Below, piece after piece: positions 14,149 through 22,663 of a stretch of 27,960 nt of DNA. Every line of letters begins with the position of its first letter. Positions within the stretch are counted from its first letter, which is position 1. The DNA comes from Pelobacter sp. UBA6812. Lineage in GTDB: Bacteria > Desulfobacterota > Desulfuromonadia > Desulfuromonadales > Syntrophotaleaceae. Location of the stretch: NCBI GenBank assembly GCA_002452265.1, contig DKEW01000036.1:7536-35495 (forward strand), written 5' to 3'. Made by a program: the position numbers and the translations under genes. Under the pieces are notes generated by a model. The model had not been told where the DNA came from, did not search any database, and was given only the letters and a program-made list of their open reading frames with translations.

Positions 14149-16034
14149 CAGGCCCTCTTGAACAACCGCTCCACATCCCCGTGAGTCCAGCGCAGAAAGG
14201 TCGGACGGCCGTGGGGGCAGTGGCTGATAAATGGGGTCTGATCCATGGCATCAAGCAGCGCCTGCATCTCCTCCTGGGACAAGCGTTGATTCGCACGCAA
14301 CATCCCATGGCACGCCATTTTGATTAAAATACGCTCGAATTCCTGTTCAATCAGTTGACTCCGGCCAATAGAGGACAACTCGTCGACCACATCGCGCAAC
14401 AATCGCTCAGCATCGGCCTCCTTTAGCATGCGCGGTAATTCCTTAAGCGCATAAGCATTGCTTCCGAAATGCTCTAACTCGAATCCAAATCGCGACAAAG
14501 CTTGACAATGCTCGGCGACCGCTCTCCCCTGTCGAAAATCGAATTCCAACACCACGGGAAACAGCAGTAGTTGTCGCTCTACCGAGCCGGTAAGATACTG
14601 TTGCTTGAGCTGCTCAAAACCGATACGTTCGTGGGCGGCGTGCTGATCGATAAGCAGCAAATCCTGGCCAGCCTGACACACAAGATAACTGTTCTGGTAC
14701 TGTCCGATAATACGTAGCCCGGAAAAAAACCCCTTGCTTTGTATCTCGGCCTGCGGATCAGGATGGGCTTGAGTACCAAACAGATCGGATTCGGGCTGAC
14801 AAACAGCCTCTACCGGTTCGGCCGGGTTTTCCTGCCTTGAGGGATAAGAAGTTAATGACTCCTTGACTTGGACCTGAGATGGGGGCCGACTGCCAGAAAC
14901 AGGCTCCGCTACGACTCGTGGCTTCTCAACCATGGAAGCAGGTGTCCCATGCTGCGACAACGGGATCTTGACGGCTGAACTGGATTCACATATCGGCATC
15001 GGGAAGGGACTGCTGCCCTGTGCACCCTCCGTTATCCGCGAAGCTGCACTTAACTGATCGCGCAGGGATTGAACGATAAAATCGTGAACCAGTGCCTGTT
15101 GACGAAATCGCACTTCGTGTTTGGTAGGATGCACATTGACGTCGACCTGTGAAGGCTCGACTTCCAGAAATAACACCAAAACCGGATGCCGCCCTTTTTC
15201 GAGAAGATTCCGATAACCATCCCCCAGAGCATGTTGAACAACCCTGTCCCGGATAAATCTTCCATTAATGAAAGTGTAGACACCCCCAAGACCTGCCCTG
15301 CTCAAACTTGGCCGAGAGATGAGACCGCTAAGACGCATGCCCTCCGGACCATGACTGTCAAGACACAGCATATCGTGAACAACTTGCCTGCCTAAAAGTT
15401 CAGCCACCCGCTCAGCAAGAGTATTCTGCCTGTTAACCTCCCAAAGCAGACGACCATTGTGTACAAACCGAAAACAGACTTCGGGGCTGGAAAGCGCTAA
15501 CCGGGTTAAGGTTTCACCGATATGACCAAGTTCCGTCTCATCCCGTCGTAAAAATTTACGGCGCGCCGGGGTATTGAAAAAAAGATTGCGAATCTCAATG
15601 CTCGTCCCGGGGGGCACACCTGCTTCTGAAGCACGCTTTACGGTACCCCCTTCGGCAATAATTTCCCATCCTTCCAAGGCTTCTGCAACCCGGGTACGCA
15701 AAGTAAAGCGCGATATGGCAGCAATGGAGGGCAATGCTTCCCCCCGAAACCCGAGAGTGGTCAACTGAAAGAGATCCTGCTCAGCACGCACTTTACTGGT
15801 GGCATGCCGTTCCAGACACAAAAAAGCATCTTCACGGGGCATTCCGCTACCATTATCGGTTACCCGGATAAGACGCTTACCGCCATTTTCAATTTCAATC
15901 TGAATACGGCTGGCACCGGCATCTAAAGAGTTCTCCACCAACTCCTTCACAACCGAGGCGGGTCTTTCCACAACCTCACCAGCGGCAATCTGATTACACA
16001 AGGCTTCGGGGAGTATATGAATCTTATGAGACAC
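14148..16034 (-). CDS. mutL: DNA mismatch repair protein MutL, endonuclease type
   Basis: MutL links mismatch recognition by MutS to strand nicking and repair. The N-terminal GHKL ATPase shows ENSLDAG (34-40), DNGSGM (60-65) and GFRGEAL (95-101). A flexible linker spans about 330-435. The C-terminal domain carries the metal-dependent nuclease motifs DQHAAHERIGFE (463-474), ACHGMLRANQRL (574-585) and CPHGRP (606-611), so this MutL should cut DNA itself, as in bacteria lacking MutH. QLLLFP (488-493) fits a sliding-clamp binding motif. The start is GTG at 16034, with a GAGGG site close upstream. First gene of the mutL-miaA-hfq operon. Confidence 0.97.
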   Translation of the reverse strand: MSHKIHILPEALCNQIAAGEVVERPASVVKELVENSLDAGASRIQIEIENGGKRLIRVTDNGSGMPREDAFLCLERHATSKVRAEQDLFQLTTLGFRGEALPSIAAISRFTLRTRVAEALEGWEIIAEGGTVKRASEAGVPPGTSIEIRNLFFNTPARRKFLRRDETELGHIGETLTRLALSSPEVCFRFVHNGRLLWEVNRQNTLAERVAELLGRQVVHDMLCLDSHGPEGMRLSGLISRPSLSRAGLGGVYTFINGRFIRDRVVQHALGDGYRNLLEKGRHPVLVLFLEVEPSQVDVNVHPTKHEVRFRQQALVHDFIVQSLRDQLSAASRITEGAQGSSPFPMPICESSSAVKIPLSQHGTPASMVEKPRVVAEPVSGSRPPSQVQVKESLTSYPSRQENPAEPVEAVCQPESDLFGTQAHPDPQAEIQSKGFFSGLRIIGQYQNSYLVCQAGQDLLLIDQHAAHERIGFEQLKQQYLTGSVERQLLLFPVVLEFDFRQGRAVAEHCQALSRFGFELEHFGSNAYALKELPRMLKEADAERLLRDVVDELSSIGRSQLIEQEFERILIKMACHGMLRANQRLSQEEMQALLDAMDQTPFISHCPHGRPTFLRWTHGDVERLFKRA

Positions 16035-16057
16035 CAGCCCTCACGATGACAGGAAAA

Positions 16058-16085
16058 TAAATACCAAAAAATATAAAAAGCTCAA
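16058..16085 (-). promoter_or_regulatory. Possible promoter upstream of mutL
   Basis: On the minus strand TTGAGC (16080-16085) and TATTTA (16058-16063) are 16 bases apart, in an AT-rich stretch between the ATPase gene and mutL. Both boxes match sigma-70 only about 4/6. If it is real, the mutL operon can be read separately from the TPR-ATPase genes. Confidence 0.3.
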
Positions 16086-16124
16086 AAGGGAATAAAGCGG
16101 CCTAAACTTATCGAGGAGAATTAC

Positions 16125-17030
16125 TCAGAATTTGCGCTCGAGGGAATCAAGCATTTCGTCGATATCCTCAATATCCCCCAAATCCTGCATATCATTTTTG
16201 AAGGGTTGCGATGGTTGCTGACGCAGACCAAGATCACCGGCCACATTTTCAACTATCGGGGCGGTAACCTGGTTGTGCTTGAGCAGGTAGGCTTCCAGCA
16301 GACAATTATCACAAATAGTATTGATCAGGCGGGGGACTCCCCCGGCATAGTTGTGAATGACGGGAATGGTGTCAGGGTCGATGATCGCATGACGTGCTCC
16401 AGCGACCTGCAACCGGTGGCTGATATACGCTTCGGCAGTAGTATGGGTATAGGAATGCAGACGGTACTTCACCGCTACCCGCTGGGCAAGCGGTTCGTCG
16501 AGTCGCAGACAGTCCTCAACTTCAGGAAGACCGAAAAACAAAATATTAAGCAATTTCTTGGAGGGAATCTCAAGATTGAGCAATCCACGAAACTCTTCCA
16601 TGAGTTCACGGGTCTGCAGCATTTGAGCCTCATCGATCAACACCACCGCTTTACGCCCGGATGCGTCGATTTCTATCAAACAATCGTACAGTTGTTTGAG
16701 CAAGGCCATCCGATCCAAGGCAGGGTTTTCGACCCCAAGTTGCAAAGCTATCCGGGTCAGAATCCATTCGGGGGTTACACCTGAATGCACCATAACCAAT
16801 AGCGAAGCCACATAATGCTCTTCGTCAAGATAATCGAGCATCCTGCGAGCCAGGGTCGTTTTACCGGTTCCAACACCGCCTATGACTACAGCCAGCCCCT
16901 TATTGGAATCGATGACGTGCATCAACCGTAACATGGCCTGACGATGTTGTTCACTGTTATAGTAAAATCGCGCATCCGGTGCATTGGAAAAAGGTTCCCG
17001 GTCCAAACCGAAATGCTCAAGATAACTCAT
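16125..17030 (-). CDS. GspA/ExeA-like AAA ATPase
   Basis: A 301-residue ATPase with Walker A GGVGTGKT (51-58) and Walker B VVLIDEAQ (129-136). The opening YLEHFGLDREPFSNAPDARFYY is typical of the ExeA/GspA group (AAA_22). In Aeromonas, ExeA works with a peptidoglycan-binding partner to place the type II secretion pore. This protein has no membrane span or peptidoglycan-binding domain visible, so it looks cytosolic. It ends with an acidic tail and LERKF. It lies 80 bases after the 821-residue TPR gene on the same strand and is probably in its operon. Its real partner system (secretion, pili or polysaccharide) is not shown here. Confidence 0.85.
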   Translation of the reverse strand: MSYLEHFGLDREPFSNAPDARFYYNSEQHRQAMLRLMHVIDSNKGLAVVIGGVGTGKTTLARRMLDYLDEEHYVASLLVMVHSGVTPEWILTRIALQLGVENPALDRMALLKQLYDCLIEIDASGRKAVVLIDEAQMLQTRELMEEFRGLLNLEIPSKKLLNILFFGLPEVEDCLRLDEPLAQRVAVKYRLHSYTHTTAEAYISHRLQVAGARHAIIDPDTIPVIHNYAGGVPRLINTICDNCLLEAYLLKHNQVTAPIVENVAGDLGLRQQPSQPFKNDMQDLGDIEDIDEMLDSLERKF

Positions 17031-17110
17031 CCGCCCATCCTCTTTTGTGCAGGCTATAAATCACATTGACACGCAGGCAAGTGGAGATCTTTCCGTGAGG
17101 AAAACCGCGG

Positions 17111-19576
17111 TCACAGGTATGAAACACGATTACTCCCCGGACCACTTGCCGGACCGCCAACATCCCCACCATCATCCAGTCCGAGCTCGTCGCGCAATTT
17201 ACGGATATGATCCCCCACATCCCGATAGGAAATGTCGGTATCGGCAACCTGTTGAAAACTGTCCAAAGCTTCCAACGGCCGCCCCCAAACCACATAAAGC
17301 TGACCGAGTTCAAAATAAAGATTAAGCCTGTCCCCTTCGCTGAGACTTTCCTGATGCAGGCCCTTTTTGAACAATTCAGACGCCTGTTCGAAATCGCCCT
17401 TGCTTACAAGACAGGTACCGATCAAAGTCAGGGCGTCTGTGTAACGACTCGGATGACTCATGGCCTTAGTGAATTCTTCGATAGCCTCGCCAAGCAAACC
17501 CATCTCTCTGTAAGCAATCCCTAAATCATAATGGGTTTCACAATCATCCTGAGCGACAGCGTCTTCAATGCCCTTTTTGAAGGCGGAGATATTGCCTTCC
17601 AGCCTGCTTTTCTCTCTGTCACCAACAGCTTGGGGCAGGATATCTGAACCCTTTTGACTTTTCTTCGCGTCCAAGGGTGCAGCAGACGTCTTGTTTTCTG
17701 CCAGGTGCGCTTCTACCTGGCGAAGAAGCTCAAGGGCTTCCTTACAACGCGGTGAGCGCTCAAGCAGTGATTGACATTTTTTCTGCGCTTCTTCGAAAAA
17801 ATTCTGCTGCAGATAAAATTCAGCCTCTTCCAGATCACTCGTAAGATCGGGTTCATCATCATCCAGATCGAAGGACTCCATGTCGAACACCTCGCCAAGT
17901 TCCTTCTGCAAGTCGGCAAGACTGTCGTCCATGGAAGAGATGTCAGGTTCAGTATCCTCTGACGGTAAGGACGAAGGTTCGGTCACGGGAAACTGCATGT
18001 CGAATGAATTATCAGCGGAAACATCTATTCCATCCGCTGCCAGTTCGCTGCCGCCATCCAGGTCCAGGGCGTCAAAATCGATACCGCCCTGCAGATCCAG
18101 ATTACCATCAATAATACCAGTCTCTTCAACCGGGGTGCCAGTGACTTCGTCCCCAAGGATGGATTCACTTTCACATTCATCCAACTCAAGTTCGAGTTCG
18201 AGTTCAATCACCTCGTCGTCGCCATCCTCAGATGGCATTTGAGCAAGGTTGGCATCCGCTACAACAAGGTCATCATCCTGTGCCACCCCCTCTAACACCT
18301 CTTCATTTTCACCGATGAAAAGGTGCGATTCCTGCTGCGATAAAAGGTCATCAGCGGCAGAAGGGCTATCGAGCTTTTGATCTTCAAGGGAGGTGGCTTC
18401 AGACTCAAGGGCGTCCGCTTCAAAAAACCCACTTTCCTCGACCTCCAGCAATTCACCTCCAAACCATTCACCGGAAGCATCTTGCTCATCTGTCGAAACA
18501 ACCTTGCCCTTTTGACTTTTTTGACCTTCCTCAGAGAGCAGGTCAAACAACTTCGAACCTTCCCCCGTGTTTTCATAGATCTGATGCAAGGTTTGCCGGA
18601 CTATCTCATCATCGCCACGCATAACCTGCAGTTGTTCATAAAAGTCCTTAAGGACCGGGGTAAGCCCATTTTGCAGAAAAGCTTCTTTACACTTTTCGAG
18701 GTGGTCAAGAGCGGCCTGGTCCTCTCCACAATCAAGGCAAGCTCGAGCAAAGGCTTCCTGAAATTCGATATTTTCCGGCTCGCCGGCGAGCAACAACTCA
18801 TAAACCTGACGTTCACAGTTAAAATCGGCCATCTGACGGTAAGCCTGGGCCAAAACCGGTAGGATCTCCTTTTGATCAGGAAATTTATCTGTCTCCCCTG
18901 CCAACAGAGCTACGGTTTCTTCCGGCTGATTGCAAAGCATCAGAATTCGCCCAACATCGACCTTCAAGTCGATTTCGTCGGGCAGATACGATTCGACCAG
19001 ATCCTTTATTTTTCTGGCAGATACTAAATCTTTGTTTTTTTCCAGCAGATTCAATGTATCGCGCAAGGCAGTGTGAGCCTTGTCAGAAATTGCGTTTTCA
19101 AGGTAACTCTGGCAGATGCGCAACCGCAACCCGCTGTTGTCGGGGTCGAGTTCTTTCATCTTTTCCAAAATTTCATGCAGCTCAGCTACATTACCCGCCT
19201 TTTTGTAAAGCTCTGCAAGGCCCCGGTACTCCCCGAGAGCATTGCCAACAAGTCCCTGTTTTTCATTCAGTAGCGCCAGCCGCCGATAAATCTTTTCATG
19301 GGAGGGATTTATCTTCTGCATCTGCTTATAAACAGCGATCGCCTTGAGATAAAAACCATTATCTGCATAGTGTTTGGCGACAACTTCATAGGCCTCAAGG
19401 GACTCGGGCACCAGGTTGGCACGATTCAGCAATTCGGCCAGTCGCTGACGGCTTCTCACGTCCTTGGGATCAAGCTCAACGACTTTCTGGTAGTCCTTGG
19501 CCGCCTTCAACCACTGAGCTTTCTGAATATTTTTTTGCGCTGCCTGAAGCAGCTTTTCCTTTTTTGACAAGGTCAT
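17111..19576 (-). CDS. Large TPR protein with acidic middle segment
   Basis: An 821-residue protein in three parts. Residues 1-350 are TPR repeats, for example AAKDYQKVVELDPKDVRS and AIAVYKQMQKINPSHEKI. Residues about 354-580 are strongly acidic and poor in order, with an ELELELEL run near 458-465 encoded by a six-base repeat. Residues about 583-790 are TPR repeats again (EAQKKCQSLLERSP, AIEEFTKAMSHPSRY). The protein ends with a glycine-rich linker and NRVSYL. No signal or membrane segment is present. It is cotranscribed with an ExeA-like ATPase, so a scaffold role for that ATPase or for an envelope machine is possible. A good promoter precedes it. Confidence 0.85.
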   Translation of the reverse strand: MTLSKKEKLLQAAQKNIQKAQWLKAAKDYQKVVELDPKDVRSRQRLAELLNRANLVPESLEAYEVVAKHYADNGFYLKAIAVYKQMQKINPSHEKIYRRLALLNEKQGLVGNALGEYRGLAELYKKAGNVAELHEILEKMKELDPDNSGLRLRICQSYLENAISDKAHTALRDTLNLLEKNKDLVSARKIKDLVESYLPDEIDLKVDVGRILMLCNQPEETVALLAGETDKFPDQKEILPVLAQAYRQMADFNCERQVYELLLAGEPENIEFQEAFARACLDCGEDQAALDHLEKCKEAFLQNGLTPVLKDFYEQLQVMRGDDEIVRQTLHQIYENTGEGSKLFDLLSEEGQKSQKGKVVSTDEQDASGEWFGGELLEVEESGFFEADALESEATSLEDQKLDSPSAADDLLSQQESHLFIGENEEVLEGVAQDDDLVVADANLAQMPSEDGDDEVIELELELELDECESESILGDEVTGTPVEETGIIDGNLDLQGGIDFDALDLDGGSELAADGIDVSADNSFDMQFPVTEPSSLPSEDTEPDISSMDDSLADLQKELGEVFDMESFDLDDDEPDLTSDLEEAEFYLQQNFFEEAQKKCQSLLERSPRCKEALELLRQVEAHLAENKTSAAPLDAKKSQKGSDILPQAVGDREKSRLEGNISAFKKGIEDAVAQDDCETHYDLGIAYREMGLLGEAIEEFTKAMSHPSRYTDALTLIGTCLVSKGDFEQASELFKKGLHQESLSEGDRLNLYFELGQLYVVWGRPLEALDSFQQVADTDISYRDVGDHIRKLRDELGLDDGGDVGGPASGPGSNRVSYL

Positions 19577-19611
19577 TCACCCATTGTTGAAGTTTATGGT
19601 GCAGTTACGCA

Positions 19612-19640
19612 ATTTAAACCAGTTTCATTCGACCTGTCAA
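19612..19640 (-). promoter_or_regulatory. Sigma-70 promoter of the large TPR gene
   Basis: On the minus strand TTGACA (19635-19640) and TTAAAT (19612-19617) are exactly 17 bases apart, matching 6/6 and 4/6. The RNA start would be near 19605, about 30 bases before the start codon. Upstream on the same strand lie two copies of TTCCCTGTTTTG. Confidence 0.65.
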
Positions 19641-19658
19641 GCTTGCCGGATTCCGTTA

Positions 19659-19726
19659 CAAAACAGGGAAAGCTCTTGTTTTTCATAATAAAAGAAGCCT
19701 CTAGGCACCCACGTCAAAACAGGGAA
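19659..19726 (-). repeat. Pair of 12-base direct repeats upstream of the TPR promoter
   Basis: CAAAACAGGGAA occurs at 19659-19670 and 19715-19726 (TTCCCTGTTTTG on the minus strand), 56 bases apart. Both lie upstream of the promoter at 19612-19640, at about -60 and -115 from the expected RNA start, positions suited to activator binding. Only two copies are seen, so this could be chance. Confidence 0.4.
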
Positions 19727-19748
19727 CTTTCAGCCAGGAAGCTGTCAT

Positions 19749-20459
19749 TCACAACTTCTTCAACCGAGCCACCTCGTCGCGACTCAACTGACGGTATTGT
19801 CCAGGCTTCATATTTTCCAAGTCGAGAAATGCGTAACGGATACGTTTTAAGCGACTCACAGGACATCCCACTGCCTCGCACATACGCCGAACTTGCCGGT
19901 TACGCCCCTCATGAATGGTCAATTCCAACCAGGCATGACTTCCCGATTGACGAATTCGAGACACCTTAGCCGGTGCAGTCATGCCATCTTCAAGTTGCAC
20001 CCCTTTTTCCAAGGCGTTTCGCGCTTCGGCAGACAGGCCACCCTGCAGTCGCACCAAATAAGTTTTATTAACCTCATGGCTTGGATGACTAAGGCGCCAG
20101 GCCAGATCTCCATCATTGGTGAGCAGCAACAAGCCCTCGGTATTCAGATCGAGACGCCCGACAGGGAACAAACGAGCCTGTACGTTGCGCACCAGATCCG
20201 TCACAACCGGACGCCCCTGCGGATCGCGAAGACTGGTAACATACCCCACCGGTTTGTACATAAGCAGACAAACGGGCTCTTCAGCCTGCGGCAACGGGCG
20301 ACCATCAACAAGAATGCGATCCTTTCCGGGATCTGCCTGCGCGCCGAGTTCTGCTATTTCACCATTGATCGTTACGCGACCGTTGGCTATCCACTCTTCT
20401 GCCTTACGCCGGGAAGCAAGGCCGGCACCGGCAATTAATTTTTGCAGTCGCTGTTTCAT
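19749..20459 (-). CDS. rluB: 23S rRNA pseudouridine synthase, RluB type
   Basis: The 236-residue enzyme changes a uridine in rRNA to pseudouridine. An N-terminal S4 RNA-binding domain (MKQRLQKLIAGAGLASRRKAEE region, about 1-50) is followed by the RsuA/RluB catalytic domain. The key motif GRLDLNTEGLLLLTNDGDLA (101-120) contains the catalytic Asp104, and YKPVGYVTS and EGRNRQVRRMCEAVG are also family marks. Placement after scpA-scpB is a common order in bacteria and supports RluB rather than RsuA or RluF, but the exact target uridine is not proved. The 101-base gap after scpB has no clear terminator. The ribosome site before the ATG is weak. Confidence 0.9.
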   Translation of the reverse strand: MKQRLQKLIAGAGLASRRKAEEWIANGRVTINGEIAELGAQADPGKDRILVDGRPLPQAEEPVCLLMYKPVGYVTSLRDPQGRPVVTDLVRNVQARLFPVGRLDLNTEGLLLLTNDGDLAWRLSHPSHEVNKTYLVRLQGGLSAEARNALEKGVQLEDGMTAPAKVSRIRQSGSHAWLELTIHEGRNRQVRRMCEAVGCPVSRLKRIRYAFLDLENMKPGQYRQLSRDEVARLKKL

Positions 20460-20560
20460 AAATCTCGCATATAAAAAAAGTTATCGGGTTGACGGCTGCC
20501 GACAATGGTTAACCGAACACAACGTCTCTTCAGCCCTCTCCATCTTCCCGCAATTATGAA

Positions 20561-21157
20561 TTAATCAGATCCATTTTTTCTATGTTCAAGGCCCGCTTCG
20601 AAATCAAACAGCAGGGTTTCGCTTTCTTTGGTCAGCTCGGTGAATTCTTTAAGGGTAGGCAGATCCTCCAAAGACTGCAAACCGAAGAATTCCAGGAATT
20701 CGCGACTCGTGCCATAGATCAATGGTCTGCCAGGGATATCTTTTTTACCTACAATCCTCACCAGCCGCTTATCCAACAAGCTCTTAACAACCCCGCCGGA
20801 ATCAACCCCACGCAAATAATCGATATCGGCTCGCGTCACAGGCTGACGATAGGCGATGATGGCAAGAGCTTCCAAAGCAGCGCGGGACATCCGCACCGGA
20901 CGACTGCTTTGAAGTCGCCGGACCATTTCGGCATGCTCGGGGCGGGTACGAAGCTGATAACCTTCGGCCAACGCGACCAACACAAAACCGCGGCCGGAAC
21001 AACAGTATTCCTCGTCCAGTTCAGCTAACAATGGCGCGACCTGCCCGGGTTCAACCTCGGCCGCAAGAGCCAATTGCTCAAGGCGCACCGGCCCCGGTGC
21101 AGCGAATAAGAGTGCCTCCAGGATGGTTTTCAGTTCAGCAGTATCCAAAAGATTCAT
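20561..21157 (-). CDS. scpB: Segregation and condensation protein B
   Basis: ScpB forms the SMC-ScpA-ScpB condensin that organises and separates chromosomes. The 198-residue protein has paired winged-helix domains, with LKTILEALLFAAPGPV at the start and MSRAALEALAIIAYRQPVT and VDSGGVVKSLLDKRLV in the middle, all typical of ScpB. I chose the ATG at 21157; it starts within the end of scpA (23-base overlap), and a TTG 36 bases upstream has no ribosome site. The site before this ATG (GCAGG) is weak, which suggests translational coupling to scpA. Confidence 0.95.
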   Translation of the reverse strand: MNLLDTAELKTILEALLFAAPGPVRLEQLALAAEVEPGQVAPLLAELDEEYCCSGRGFVLVALAEGYQLRTRPEHAEMVRRLQSSRPVRMSRAALEALAIIAYRQPVTRADIDYLRGVDSGGVVKSLLDKRLVRIVGKKDIPGRPLIYGTSREFLEFFGLQSLEDLPTLKEFTELTKESETLLFDFEAGLEHRKNGSD

Positions 21158-21899
21158 CCTGCAAGGGCAGTTCGCGGGCCGGATCCGATGCAAGGGGAAA
21201 CAACCATATTGAACCGCAACGCTGATTTTGCATGATGCGAACCGTGCGTAATTTTACCAACTCCAACATCGCCAGAAAAGTCACCACCAGTTCTTCGCGG
21301 GTGGGCGGAATTGACAACAGGGAGTCAAAAACCAGACTTTGACATCCCTCGAGAATCTTCAGTAGCATGGTCACCCGCTCTGCCACAGAGAGTCTTTCCC
21401 GCACGACCTCGTGAACCGGTTCAGGTGGCGTTTGTTTGAGGAGGTCCCGCAAAACCTCGACCAGTTCAAAAATACCAATGGCTTCCAGCTCGGCATCATG
21501 CTCCTCATCCAGCGCCGATTCAACACACGAACGGGCAAACACATCGCGACCGAGGATATCATATTCATCAAGCGCCACGGCTGCCACTTTGTAACGTTGG
21601 TACTCCAACAGACGATGCACAAGTTCGGCGCGGGGATCGGTGTCTTCTTCCTCGGAATCGGGATCGGGATCAAGAGGCAGCAACATACGCGATTTGATAT
21701 GTACCAGCGTCGAGGCCATGACCAGAAATTCCCCGGCAATATCCAGATTGAGAGATTGCAAGGCATCCAACGCTTCGAGATATTGGGTTGTAATCTCGGC
21801 AATGGGAATGTCGTAGATGTCCATCTCATTTTTTTTTATGAGATGCAGCAAAAGATCAAGCGGACCCTTGAAAACCGCAAGTTCAATTTCGTATGACAT
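21135..21899 (-). CDS. scpA: Segregation and condensation protein A
   Basis: ScpA is the kleisin that bridges the heads of the SMC dimer and carries ScpB. The 254-residue protein begins with YEIELAVFKGPLDLLLHLI, the usual ScpA opening, followed by DIYDIPIAEITTQYL and EFLVMASTLVHIKSRMLLP, and has a winged-helix C-terminus (LSIPPTREELVVTFLAMLELVKL). A start at 21899 fits the family; a longer start would overlap the protease gene. It begins 4 bases after the protease stop codon and overlaps scpB by 23 bases. Confidence 0.95.
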   Translation of the reverse strand: MSYEIELAVFKGPLDLLLHLIKKNEMDIYDIPIAEITTQYLEALDALQSLNLDIAGEFLVMASTLVHIKSRMLLPLDPDPDSEEEDTDPRAELVHRLLEYQRYKVAAVALDEYDILGRDVFARSCVESALDEEHDAELEAIGIFELVEVLRDLLKQTPPEPVHEVVRERLSVAERVTMLLKILEGCQSLVFDSLLSIPPTREELVVTFLAMLELVKLRTVRIMQNQRCGSIWLFPLASDPARELPLQDESFGYC

Positions 21900-21903
21900 C
21901 TTG

Positions 21904-22590
21904 CTAGGCCCTGAACAGCACAGCGAACACTTTCTGAACAAGGGACAGCTGCGGACCGGCCAGAAAAGCTGTCAGCGAACCAACGATAGGCAACAATACA
22001 CGTTCCGACAGAGGAGAGAAAAAAAACAATAAAATAACGATAAAAAAACCGAACGGTTCGAGCTTTGCCACCACCGCCGCAGTCTTTGGAGGCAACAGAC
22101 CGATCAACACCCTGCCGCCGTCAAGAGGTGGCACCGGCATAAGATTGATCACCGCCAACACGACGTTTATATACAAGCTGAAAGCAGCCATCAGGGTCAA
22201 AGGTTCGAGTACCATGGCCTCAATGCTACCCATGGGCCCAGTCGGCAAACCACCGAGTCCACGCAGCACCAGCGCAGACAACAGTGCAAGACCCAGATTG
22301 GCGATCGGCCCGCCGAGGGCCACCCACAACATGTTACGGCGGGGGTCTCTGAGGTTGCCCGGATTGACCGGCACCGGTCGGGCCCAGCCAAAACCGATAA
22401 AAAACAGCAACAGAGTGCCGATCGGGTCGAGGTGTTTAAGAGGGTTGAGAGTCAAGCGACCAAGCAGACGAGCGGTTGGGTCACCAAAACGCTCCGCCAC
22501 CCAACCATGTGCCACTTCATGCATAGTGATGGCCAACAATCCGGGCACCAACATGATCGAGAGTTTTTGAAGAAAAAGATCCATAAACAT
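21904..22590 (-). CDS. Site-2 protease family membrane metalloprotease
   Basis: A 228-residue integral membrane protein with the zinc site HEVAH (24-28) in the first membrane segment and NLMPVPPLDGGRV (149-161), which supplies the third ligand Asp. This is the minimal YwhC/Rv1738-like S2P type without a PDZ domain. It may cut membrane-bound regulators, but its substrate is unknown. Adjacent ATGs at 22590 and 22584 are both possible starts, and neither has a good ribosome site. It directly precedes scpA, an arrangement seen in many bacteria, probably only for shared transcription. Confidence 0.92.
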   Translation of the reverse strand: MFMDLFLQKLSIMLVPGLLAITMHEVAHGWVAERFGDPTARLLGRLTLNPLKHLDPIGTLLLFFIGFGWARPVPVNPGNLRDPRRNMLWVALGGPIANLGLALLSALVLRGLGGLPTGPMGSIEAMVLEPLTLMAAFSLYINVVLAVINLMPVPPLDGGRVLIGLLPPKTAAVVAKLEPFGFFIVILLFFFSPLSERVLLPIVGSLTAFLAGPQLSLVQKVFAVLFRA

Positions 22591-22663
22591 CCATAAAAGG
22601 AGAAAAAAATACTATAACAGTCTTTTCTAGCAAAAGCCTGCCAGCTGCGTCAACCAAGTACGT

